NCBI GenBank assembly: GCA_030248215.1
Contig: JASANG010003098.1
Coordinates: 237,371 to 301,370 of the forward strand
Direction: 5' to 3'
DNA: 64,000 bases
Origin: Enoplolaimus lenunculus
Taxonomy: Eukaryota; Nematoda; Enoplea; Enoplida; Thoracostomopsidae
Shown: positions 23,125 to 35,100 of the stretch, in pieces
How the letters are laid out: every line of letters begins with the position of its first letter
Position numbering within the stretch: position 1 is the stretch's first letter
Position numbers and translations under genes: made by a program
Notes under the pieces: generated by a model
Told to the model about the DNA's origin: nothing
The model's database searches: none
The model's input: only the letters and a program-made list of their open reading frames with translations

Positions 23125-23964
23125 CTGTAACAAAAAAGGTTAAAAAGTCTCAATAGATCTGTCAATGTTCTTACTTTGGCATCATTCACCTGACTCGATC
23201 GATCCTAATAACTTAAAACATGCGTACCGGATAAAGCCGAACTATTAGGCTTTTATTTCAGGTTTACCTTCATTTCATCACCTTTTTTTCTTGTACATTT
23301 CAGCCCACCGCACTAGCTATGTATCTCCTTTAATATAAGTTGCGTAATCACTGTTTCATTATGTTTGCGTAAATGTAGTTCAAACACACGATTCAAAATG
23401 ACACTTACATTTCCTTGGATCAAAATGTTCCATACGCATGTTATTGCAATCATAGTTCTACGCATTTAAGTTAGGCCGCCGTAAACTATCCAAATCGTTT
23501 CTTCTGTTAAAACTAGCATTCAATAACCGTTCGTAGAAAGCAAATACGTCGTTATTTCAGTTGATAATTTTCAAGTAGCCATTCTGCAAGCCGCTACTAT
23601 CTGAAACGCAAAAATATCGGCCGATGTTACATTGAGAAGCGAAAACATAATAGTATACGCATATTTCTAAAGCTTATTTAAGCGTAAAGCCTATGTCTGA
23701 AGCTTAAAAATTTAATGCTCGAAATATTTATGGTTTAGACCTGCGCTTTCATTCGGTATTACATAATTTTAATTTCGGCGTATACTGCGCACACACTTTT
23801 CCGGTGTTCAGTGACAGGCCAGTGGATCAACAACAATTCCTACCAACTAATGTGGAGATCTGCGTCTAGCATCAGCAGACAATTGACATCTGGATCTAGC
23901 TGCGGTAGAAGTTCGTCGGAGTTTTTAGTGGTATTTTTCGTATTTTTAAAATTTTGTACCCTTG

Positions 23965-24100
23965 CAGGGCACAACCGGATATTTGTTTCCGTTATAGAAA
24001 TATCGGAAATTCAGTTACTATAGGCTCAACATATCTTTAAACTGCTCAGATTCGCTCAACCTTCGAATGAACCACTTTGTAATTTCCCGTTTGTACCCTG
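23965..24100 (+). mobile_element. CCGGA-family MITE, short copy
   Basis: Ends CAGGGCACAACCGGATA and TTCCCGTTTGTACCCTG are an imperfect inverted pair at the expected positions. No target duplication is obvious. Confidence 0.5.
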
Positions 24101-24414
24101 ATGTGTATGTCTCGCAATTTTTCGATACAGATATACTACAATTGTTCGATATAAAATTTATTCAAACCCTCAAAAATATCGGTGCATCCGCGTTTTTTTC
24201 TTGAAAACTTTGTGCTTCGAATTGTGTTGATGGAAAAAACACAACTTTCCATTATTTTGGTCACTATCTGTTTCCGTTACTTTTACTATCCGTTTAAACT
24301 CTTCCCTTCAGTAAAGTTTGTCGGTTAAACGTTAAAATGAACATATTAAACTATTTTTTATGAATTTAGCCAATTAAATGAAACCACATTGTTTTAGAGT
24401 ACACCTTTAAATAC

Positions 24415-24885
24415 CAGAGTACAACCGGAGGTCTGCCTCCGGATCCGGCAGAAAATCGGCCTCCGGCTCCGTAGAATTTTTGCCAACGGTTCCGGCAATT
24501 TCAGCAGTAAAATTTTGCATATATAATTTTGCAAAATTATCTGTTTAGCGCTTTTTTGTCACAATTTTCAGGAAATAATTTGCGAAATTTCGTTGAAAAT
24601 TAGTGTAAAACCAAACAACTTAACAACATATTGCAAATATTGGCTAAAATTAACTATACCATCATTTTTACTACCTAATTTCGTCTCACTTCAGGAAAGA
24701 ATTTGCGAAATTTCGCTGACAATTAGTGTAAAACCAAACAACTTAACAACATATTGCAAATATTGGCTAAAATTAACTATACCATCATTTTTACTACCTA
24801 ATTTCGCCTCACCTCCGGCTGTGACAAGTTTTGTTGACCTCCGGCTTTCAGACTCCGGTAATTTTTAACCTCCGGTTGCACCCTG
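24415..24885 (+). mobile_element. CCGGA-family MITE with an internal 123-bp tandem duplication
   Basis: Termini CAGAGTACAACCGGAGG and CCTCCGGTTGCACCCTG are inverted. A segment starting near GGAAATAATTTGCGAAATTT at about 24571 is repeated almost exactly 123 bp further on (AATTAGTGTAAAACC at about 24598 and 24721), which explains the larger size of 471 bp. Confidence 0.7.
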
Positions 24886-25401
24886 TAAATAGGTACCCGT
24901 TTTTTGTCTGAGAGTTTCGTTTCGTTTCGTTATATTTGTTCAGCACACGAATTTGCTTTAACGAATATATGCTACGCTTTGTACGTTTACTGTACAAAAT
25001 TAGAACATCAGAGTACATAAATCAGAACACAAGTACGCATAATTTACCTTCAGCCCTGCATGCATATTAAGTTTTACAAAATTTAAAATATTACGATATT
25101 CATTTACCTGTAACCTAATACCCCCTACTTACTAAAAAATATACTTAAAATTAAGTTAACTGTTCCCGAATTTAGTGTCGGTTTTACTTATGGTGCTTTG
25201 CAAAGTTTTACTTAATTTTAAAGCATAGTCAGGAAATGACAGCAGTAGTTTTACTTATTTACATTGTATTAGCAAAGATTTAGTCAATATTTAGTACACT
25301 TATACTTACAAAAGTTAGTAAAATATAACTATAGTATTTTAAGTAGTGTTTTCACACAGTATTTGGCCTATGTTGAAGACCGCCCATCCTTCCCACCCCT
25401 A

Positions 25402-25631
25402 CACTGTAAATTCCAATGAGTTGATTAATCAATTCAGCTAACGAATTGGTTATTTCTGAATGAATATCAGTAGACATTAAATCACTCTGAGTTGAGTTGA
25501 CTCCAGGTGAGTTGGTTAATTAACTCAGAATCAATTGAATCAACTCAAAATTTTGAGTTCTGATAGCCGTAACTCAGACTGAGTGATTCAACTCATTCTG
25601 AGTTAAAATCAACTCACTGAACTTTACAGTG
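25402..25631 (+). mobile_element. CACTGTAAA-ended foldback MITE
   Basis: It begins CACTGTAAATTCCAATGAGTT and ends AACTCACTGAACTTTACAGTG. The interior is dense in GAGTTGATT and AATCAACTC motifs, making it nearly palindromic. A truncated relative ends at 60130. The termini suggest a Tc1/mariner-type MITE. Confidence 0.65.
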
Positions 25632-27102
25632 CATAAAGTAACGCTTTACCTACTTTATGCGCCGCCACTAAAAAATTAATCTAATTTTCAATTAATTGCA
25701 GTTTTGAAAATCATGGCTCGCAGCAGTCAGAAACTAACGAAATCAAATCGGTTTGCGCAACTTAGAAACGTTTGTCACAAATACTGCTAAATAGTTACAT
25801 ATATAAGAAACTGTAGCAAAAGCGAATACAAGCTTTATACCGTAGGTATAAAGTACGAACATACAATAAAAATCACATTATGGCATTTACAGAAACCAAC
25901 ACACAACTACAGCTACTGGCAGCACCACAAAACAACAAATTTTAGCCAAACTTTACACCATTATAAACAAACCTGTTACCCATCACCCATAAATTTATAA
26001 AATTTTCAACCGAAACGGCCATCATTAAATATATTTATTTCGTTGTCAAATTATCGTTGTTGTCAGGACCGACAATATATGTTTGTAATCACACGTTCCA
26101 GTGAAAACAAATCGGTTATTCGGTACGAGTCACATATTACAGTAAGAGAACGTGCAAACTAAACGTTGCTAATGTCTTAAAATACACCGTACAGTCATTA
26201 ACACAGATTTAAATTCTGAATTAAAGAAAACACAACATTTATACGTTTTCAATTATTACCAACCTTTAAACTTTACCACCGTTTGACGGTTCAAAATTTC
26301 CTTCTAAATCTAGAATATCGACCTTAGAGTACAGGAATATCCTACAAATCTGCAGTTTCACCAATAGCTTTATAATACACATCAACATAAAAATTAAGTT
26401 TGCAATTTTTTACGCAAGACAAAGCATTTAAATGCGTTAAGCGAAAGAAATAAAAAACCGGCTCGTATACTGCAGGGGGTTGAACCCCCTAGAAACGTTT
26501 CAGCCCGCTCTAGTAAACTGTCGTGAATATCACAGCGTGGCTATCAATGGATTGTTTCCAGCATGTTGACCTGGCTACGGACCTGCAACAAATAATTTGC
26601 CGTTCCAAATGCATTTAAGCTAGTAAAAATTCGCTAAATGTTTCTCAATATTCGCTGGTTATGACTTACAAAACTGGTCGAACGTTCGATGCCCTATCCC
26701 GTTCATATGTCAGGTAGAAAATATACTACTCGACTCCCACATTTTCAGCATCCTGTTCCAGCTCGAGGCTACATCCACGACTCGTCTATCACCATTTTAC
26801 ACGTGTGTCCAAATTTCAACGATTCGCATTTGCCGCAAACATCAACAAATACAACATAATAATTATCGAGAATAAAAACAAAGCGAATAAAACAATGGTT
26901 AGCATTCTCTGTTTTCATTATTATATAAAAAACCTCACATAATATACTTCAGAGTATAGCCAGCAACGGGGTTAACATTTTTGTCCAGAGGTTTTCAGTA
27001 ACATTGTCAGTTACGAACACAAGAAACCCGTCTTCAAAATTTTTATAGAGCGTAACGGTCGTTGTCACAATCCTGGCTACGCCGCTGAACATACTACGTG
27101 AT

Positions 27103-27127
27103 ACACACACACACACACACACACACA

Positions 27128-27187
<60 letters not shown>
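27103..27187. repeat. Compound microsatellite (AC)n(TA)n
   Basis: About 14 AC units (27103-27130) run directly into about 28 TA units (27131-27187). It is a simple repeat about 0.8 kb from the receptor's stop codon and is likely length-variable. Confidence 0.95.
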
Positions 27188-27189
<2 letters not shown>

Positions 27190-27953
27190 GTGCAACTGTA
27201 CAATATGTACAAAATGCAATAAAAAGTATTTAATATAAAGTTTACAAATGGTTAAAATAAAAATCGATCAGCATAAAATATCAAAAACAAAATAAAATAC
27301 ACGACGCATGTGGCACATTACATCATCAAACCTTACTATTATGCGTAAGCGGATCGATATTCCACGAAACTCACCTTGTCCTGCTGAATTTCGTTTGTTT
27401 GCCGACAAAACGCACAAACAATTTGGTACTTGCACAAGCGAAGGCCGGGTCTCGGTTCCGGCAAAGGGGCCTATAAGTCTAGCAATAATAAAGCTGTCTC
27501 TCTTTCGGTGAATTAAGTAAAATTATGTAGTTAAACATTCTACACGGAGGTAAAAATTTGAGAAGACGACCAAACGCCTACATCGTATGCGAGCGTACAT
27601 ACATTTCTGTCTACGCATATCATATTACAAACATTGTTTTTCACAAAAGCACAAACTTTTCAATAAAACTACTATCCTCATAAGCCCAGCGCAGCAGACC
27701 AAAGGCGTAGCCAGGGAAGTTTAGGTTTGGTGTCAAAACACTCTTTCGGATGATTGGTCAAGGTTTTAGACTCAGTATCAGTTTGCAGCCCAAAACCTCC
27801 CTTCGAAATATTTCTAGAACGTAGCGTACCCCCTTTCTTAAATCCTGATCTACTCCCACGCTGCAGATAGTAGACAACATTTTCAAAATTAAGTCCACCC
27901 GCGAGCTAACAAACACAACGCTGTGATCAACAATCTTTTACCTTTTGCCGTTG

Positions 27954-29174
27954 CTATACATCCGTCACATGCTCAGAACAGCCATCATATGATTGAACGA
28001 TTTTATTGCTCGGCGAACTATAAGTTGTGGATGTGTTCATATACGGATTTTGAAACCCAAACTCACCATTGGCGTTGCTTTCATTCACATTGTCATTCAC
28101 TGTTTCACTATATTTTGGTTGGCCATATCCACGTTGCATACTATGGGACCTAGCGCTACAACCGTCTTCGTTGCTCTGCGAGGTCGATATTGGTGATTTT
28201 TCTTGCAATTTCTGATGCTGGTTATACAGGAAAGATTCTGGTACATACCGTGGTTGCCCAGTGCTATCCCTCAGATACGCCACATTGTTACTACGAGTTT
28301 GGCTTGATAGACCTATATCTCGGTCGGAGACATCTCTGAAAAACGGATTCGAGCTCTGGCACCCACCGTCCCTGTTCCCATCACTCATTGCCGCATTTCT
28401 CGTGTCGCCACACGACAAGTTATCATTTGCCCTACAATCACCTCTGAGAACGTTTCTACTAGGGCTAGCATTTTTCGCAGCTCGACCGGAACTATTCGGA
28501 TGCCAGCTTGCAGACATTTTGGTTGACCCGTGTGGTGTGATCGACGTTTGTCGTTCATCACTACGCGGCTGAGACACAATGGATGCATCCAAATGCAGAG
28601 GTGCCGCACTGGTAGACATTTCTGCCCTCAGTTCTGGGTGGGGAAAAATCGGTGAGGGTGGCGTATTCGCCGCCGAGTCTATCAAATGAGAGTGTCCGGA
28701 AGACAGGTCACTATTTCCGCCCCCGGAAGTACTTGTACTTGCTCGATCAGCGCTACAGCGCGACGGAAAACTATGCAACTGAAGCGTCTGTTGTTGTTGT
28801 TGTTGTAGTGGAAAACGTCCATTTTGAGATTTACCATTTTGGAGTTTCTGCTGTAATTGTTGCTGATGTTTTTGCTGCTGCTCGTTTAGCTGCTGTCGTT
28901 TGGAAGAAGCTGAACTATTATAAAATCGAGCTGGAAGTTTCGTAGATTTCGGATCGTTCAAATTTGAAAGTTGTTGTTGAAGTTTTGTTGGACTGTCCAG
29001 TGGGATATTCAAGTACGTATGCAGTGGACCAATACCATTTTCGTTGCCTATACAATTATTGTAATCTTCGTTGTCTGCATCAGGCGTTGTTGCTGTACTC
29101 GTATTTTGAGATATCGGCGACGGAAACGAAGGCAACATTGATGTACTTAATAGCTGAGTGAGATTATCGTATAG
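27954..29174 (-). other. Receptor C-terminal tail exon with four YxN motifs
   Basis: One exon encodes the whole 406-residue cytoplasmic tail. It contains Gln-rich runs (around residues 1400-1440), Ser/Asn-rich stretches and four Tyr-x-Asn sites: YDNL (1311), YNNC (1347), YLNI (1363) and YMNT (1687). YxN is the known consensus for the GRB2 SH2 domain, so the tail probably couples to RAS-ERK. I see no YxxM site of the PI3K type in the part read. Confidence 0.85.
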
Positions 29175-32100
29175 CTAAAATCGAAATAGTTGATCTTTGT
29201 TGGCTTTTAAACGCTTACCCACCTATTGCTAAATCACAGGCCTAAGCGCACACAAAGTTGTTTCTCTAATTTGCTTCGCAGTTTTATATTTTAATGCTGC
29301 ATTAGCGAAAATATCAACGTGCATTACTGACAGCCAGCAGCTTGAACACAGAATGTAGCACTCGAATTAAACTACAATACTAATACCAAGAGTTTATAAT
29401 ACTCCTAGACAACAGTATGTAACTACCTTGGCTGTGTATAATGCAAATGTACCAGCACGCGTTGCGTTTTAGCCGTGTTTCCTTATTCAGGGAGTCGATA
29501 TCACATGCGAAATAACAGATTTTTCAACGTTTGCACCTCAATATGCCCTGGTAAATTCGTTTGTACACATAATGTATACAGTTGTACACTGTTGTACAAA
29601 GATCTACGTATTATCGACTCTTGCTAATAGTGAGCAACATCGCAATTATTATCAATTTACAACACATCACCCTACTAACCCCTGAAGAACAGAGCTTGAG
29701 TTCATGTGCAAATTTTGCTTTACATTGAGTGAATGTCGGCCGATCTTCAGGGTCGCTCAACCAGCAATGACTCATTAGTTTATCTCTGAAAATAATTGTA
29801 AACATCATCACATAAAGCGTTTTAGCCAAAGCTATGCTAAAAATAATACGTAAACGTAAAGCATAGATTTGATCAAGAATCAAACTCAAGCATAAACAGG
29901 ATACTTCACTGTCGGGTTCAACTTACTTCCTGTTCCGGCCGGTATTCCAGCAAAAATTCAATTTTATTCTTGTGTTCAGAGAACCAGGAACCAGAATTTT
30001 TACGGTTTTGTGGCAAATTATTTCTAATCATTTGAATATTGGAAACTTTGCCCTTAAAAATTTTATTTCGAAACGAATGTTTTTGCAATTAATTGAATTT
30101 TGTTAATAATCTGTTTCCAATGCGTTTTCGCAAAACTTGGTGTTGAAATTGCTGAAAATTCGTTTAAACCATTTTCTTGGCAAGTTTTCTAAAAAGTTCA
30201 ATTGTAATTCTCGGTGATGAAAATTATTACCAATTCCGGATCCTGTTCCAATCCCGATTCCTGCAAAGAAATTCAATTCCTGTTCCTGTTCCTGTTCCGG
30301 CAAAAATTATTTCCTGCTGGAACCCTGCTGCACTGCTAAAATGTTGTGATTTAAATTAAAATTATACGTAGGAAACAACAGATATTCTGTAAGTATTGAG
30401 TCTAACCAGACAACAATGTTACTTGTGTTATAATCACTTTTTGTAACTTGCGAGCTTGATCCTAAACTGCCCAAACACATGTTGACATTAATTGGAATAA
30501 GTATCGTGTTGTTTTTCACGTCCATTAAAACAACTTACACGGCACTTGGGGTGTCTTTTGGAGATTCCATTCTATGTCCACTTTTGATTGAGTCAAGGAA
30601 TAATTCGTTGATTTCCATTCCTGGATACGGATTCTCTCCAAGTGAGAATATTTCCCACACTGTTACACCATAGCTCCATCTGGAAATTTATCATTAAATT
30701 AGCTAAGAATAGTAATGTAATACTTCAATACATGTGTGCGCGCGAGTTATCTTATAATTTCAGCAGAAAGACTCAATTGCAGCCCATTTAGAAGTTTCCT
30801 CAAACGATCAAAAGATTTTATACCTAGAGCTCAACATGCTTAAAAGGCATCACACCACGACGTACAAAATTATACCAATAAACCAAGTTACAAAATATTT
30901 AACAAAAAATTCAACGCGCACTTACACGTCAGACTTGACAGTATACTGTTGATATCTGATTGCTTCTACGGCTGTCCATTTAATTGGAAGCGGTATCTAT
31001 AAATATGCTATTCCTTATCGAAATTAATCATATGTAGTAGGCCAACAAGCGGCTCGGCTATTCATTCAAAACTTGTAGATTTATCCAAATTACAAAAAGT
31101 AAACCAACACAGATTGATTGTCGGTGAGCGTGTTTAATCATTGGGCCGTTAAATTAATAGCAGTCTAACTTGGGCCAATTAAAATTGTCCTGAATAGCAG
31201 TTTGGTTTACCACAAATACACAATAAACAGTGGTGTATACGGATAAAAATTTATTGTTACCAAAGCTCAAGACCTGTTACAATTTTCTGTCGTCCGCGGA
31301 CTGTGTAACTTTTAGGTGGCAGGGTATACAGACCGAAGGCAAAAACTTAACGGTTGCACTATTGGCGGATTAAGAGAAATTGACTGAGAAAACTTAAGCG
31401 CCAACCGCAAACTGACAATGAACAACAAAGCCATTTAGTCACATCAGCAACAAGATTAATTAGCGCTCATTTTCCAAAAATTTTAAACTTACGTCCATTT
31501 TCTTTATCGTATAGTTTTCGTCCTGTCTTGCCAGACCAAAATCGCAAATTTTGACCACACCCGACTCTGTGAGCAACAAATTTCTCGTTGCAAGATCTCG
31601 ATGTATAACCTAAAAATCACAATAGCACACATGCAGATCATCATAATACCTACACACTGGCGGATTTAGGATTTTGCTTGAGGGGGCGTACATTTTCAAA
31701 AAAGTTGGTACGCGCCAAATATTAAAGTGATAGTCAATTTCAGAAGGTCGAGCACAAAATAAATTAACGTTTAAAAGTAATGCAGCTGGCATTGCGTTGA
31801 TATTCTAAAGCAAATTATCGATAAATGAAATTTGCAACATGCAAGTTTTCGAATCGCATTCGGCAAATTAGCAATGGATTCGAATTCAGTCAAATAGTAG
31901 ATTCGGTGCCGCCCTGTCTCACACCCTTCTGTTTCAAAAAACAGAAATCAAAATTATGTGATTACAAACGTCTGCAGCACTCACGCACCGAGAAATTATA
32001 ATTGGGGATCGCCCCCAGGGTTGCGCCTTGTGTTCTCAGGTTTCTACAGAACCAAATATCGAGATCTCTGGCAATCGGCAATGTAAGCTTTTTAGGACGA

Positions 32101-35100
32101 GGGAAACGAAAATTAACAGTGTCCCCAAAATTAACTCACAAAATAAAGTTTCGAGTTTTCTTTAAAGTCCGTGAACTTTAAACGGCTAAACTCGTAAACC
32201 GGGCGAACCGCAAGCCGCGTGAGCACAACTTGAAGAAAATATTGCAAGCGAAACGAGCAAAAAACCAAATACACTATTGTCTAAAGTCAACCACAAAATT
32301 TTAGCTTGGAGTCTGTCGGGGTGATATAACAATGCGAAAGAAAGCCCGTTTGGCTCGTCTATAACACACAAAGGCAGAATTACGACCTGAGAGAAACAAA
32401 TGGGAAGCGAAACGCCATTGTAGCAAAAAATGACAAGGCAAAATTTTATATTGCGATTTTCCTCGTCTAATAGAATGCTTAGAATACCATAATTCGAGGC
32501 ACCAGGAGTCAAAACAGACTGACTTGAAGCCATACGTAATTTTAAGCACTATATCAATAGAAAATTTTAAGCTTTGAGTTGGTTCCGTCGGGGTTATGAT
32601 CTTTATGTGGTTTATTGAACAGCATCGCATGCAAAAGTTCTTTGTAAGAGCGGTGTAGAATCTCGCTAGCGTAGCTAGTGATAAGCCAGATGGATGTACC
32701 TTTAGTACTTATTTAATGAAAATTATAGAGATGTAAAATTCAAAGAGGTGGCCGTTTTGGCTATGTCCATGGACAGCGCTATCTTAGTCAGCATTTGCCA
32801 ACAAAATTTTATATGCTCCGTGTTCTAAAGAAGAAGGACTGCAAGGTAATAGTTTTTAAAACTGTAAATTGCCTTACATTTTTTGATGCCAAATACTCCA
32901 TTCCGTTCGCAATTTGATAGCAGAACCCCAGCAGATCAGAAGTAGCCAGTACTTCACCAGACAAACGAAGACTTTCGAGCTCTTTGGGCCACGCAGCATT
33001 CAACTGAGCCTAAAACAACAATTTTATTTATTGTTTTTACAAACAAAACAGCCAAAATCCTGGACAATAATGAAATAAAAGAAAGGGTGGGGTAGAGGTT
33101 TCTCGTATTATTAATTAAAAAAATCTAGAACTTCCTGGGGAAAAGTCTGAAAAGGGGACAGGTCCCTATCCCCCGCCGCTCACGCCCTTATAATGGGTCC
33201 AAAATTTTCAGGATTTTGTTTTTAATTATGGCTTTAAATTTTTACAATATTATCCCTTACCAAAAACCTTCAATAGAACAGATCCACTAAGTTAGAATAT
33301 CTCGGTTGCACTAACCGCATATATCGTTTTATTCGCTTCCTCTGACATGCGCCTTTCAGTCATGTGATTTGGTACCATATACCCATCGTGTGAAGTATCA
33401 TCCGTTGCCGTTATATTAACTGCGGACACCGGTGTTGAGTCCGGCTCATTTTCATTAGCGGCAGGAACAACCTCGCTTATAAAACATTGACGTCGAAGCC
33501 GCAAATAAACGTCCAACGAACCGAAACGACACATTTCAGTTAAAACATATAGTTCCCCTAAAATTCAAGCCAAACTATAAAATTTGCTATCCTAAAATAT
33601 TGTTTCCATATTAAGATACCTACAAACCGACTTTTTGAGATTTTGAGCAAAATACTGATACCTTCTATTTCCAGATACATCTCTTACGCAGACTTTCCAG
33701 CAAAATGCACGCAATTCGGCTTTTAGAGCAGCACAAAATTTACCTTTGACCATATGTCTTGTGATTGCGCCGACCAAATTAAGGACATTCACATGCGGTC
33801 CAACGTAAATCATTATTTTGAGCTCGGACAATAATGCTCGTTGATGTTCAATGTTCATACCATCTGTAAAACATGGAACATAAACCAATCGGTATGTCAG
33901 GCAAAGCAAACAGACCACATGGCTTCAATGGCGTAGTGTAGGGGTGAAGGGTCAAACCTCCCCTGTGCTATTTTTGCCTCGGAGTTTTAGACCCTTTCCC
34001 ACTTGTAAACAGAGGAAGAAACCCATTTGAAATTTTTACAGAAAGTGATTTTTGAATACACGTTAAATTATTTACTCCTGTCGTTTATCTCATGGCTTCT
34101 TTGCGCCAATTCAAGAAGTACAATTTAAATTTTCACCGGCGGCACTGAACTGACTTACCTCGTGGTAATTTAATTGCAACCTCAATTTTCGAGGTATCAC
34201 TTGCATGATAAACACCGGAGACGACTTTGCCAAATTGTCCATGACCCAGCATAGCTCCTATACAGAATGGAAAATATTACAAAAACATTCTCAATATTAA
34301 AGATAAGAAGGCTTGCATACACGCATTTTCTATCCTAATTAAAGATACCATATTGTTACACAGTAACTTCAATTTTTTCACGAAAGTTTTCTTATGTTGT
34401 ATATATCTGCCGAAAATCTAGACATTACACTTGGCCCAATGTAAATATCACCAAACTTTTTAATTCCATGTAAACTTTCATAGCGCACGTGAACACTTTC
34501 TCCACATTTCAGGTCAAGGCTTAGGTTTATGCTTAAGCGTAGGTATACCATGTCCTAGGCCTAAGCTTAGCATGAGGTGGGTTAGTGTACATACAAGAAC
34601 CACCACCATTTATAATGCACATATTTTGAAGAAAGATCTAGTAATCTAGAGTTCGTAACATACCTAATTCAACCTGCTCTTTCGGCACTTCATATCGAAA
34701 ATCATAGGGTAAATTTTCCGTCTGAGCATGAATAGGGATTGCAGGATTGATACTTATGCGATTTTCAACTGAAGCAGTTAACTGACGATACAATTCACCG
34801 AGCAGTTCAACCTGCAAACCAAAATGCAATTAAACAGTAACACTGTGATGGTAAAGTATAAAACCAAAGCGAGTCAAACTGCTTGACATAAATATAGCAT
34901 CAGAATATATAGGAAATGGTTAATAATTTTTATAACTTTTACTGAAAAACTGCAATAAATTCTATTTGTCTTCCAAAACCTCAATGAAGAAAATGAATTG
35001 AGAAGAAAATGAATTGAGAGATAATCAGAAGAGAAAGGGGTATTAAATCCAGTGAAGACATGCAAAGAATCTCATTCTGGCAACCCAGACGTGTATCAAA

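Larger units (their letters stand above)
23125..27953. other. Spacer between zinc-finger gene and receptor gene
   Basis: It holds no recognisable exon. It must contain the 5' end and promoter of the zinc-finger gene (right of 23124) and the 3' UTR of the receptor gene (left of 27954). Elements seen are MITEs at 23965-24100, 24415-24885 and 25402-25631 and a microsatellite at 27103-27187. Confidence 0.5.

Noticed and set aside
26949-27212. Minus-strand frame of alternating Tyr-Ile and Cys-Val
   Set aside because: It is a translation of the AC/TA microsatellite.
28652-28945. Plus-strand open frame of 97 codons
   Set aside because: It is the antisense of the Gln-rich receptor tail; CAG/CAA repeats keep the opposite strand open.
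32186-32630. Two overlapping minus-strand open frames of over 100 codons in a receptor intron
   Set aside because: They lie between kinase exons that join perfectly in phase, show no family features, and the region has repeat-like text (GTCGGGGT near 32315 and 32588).
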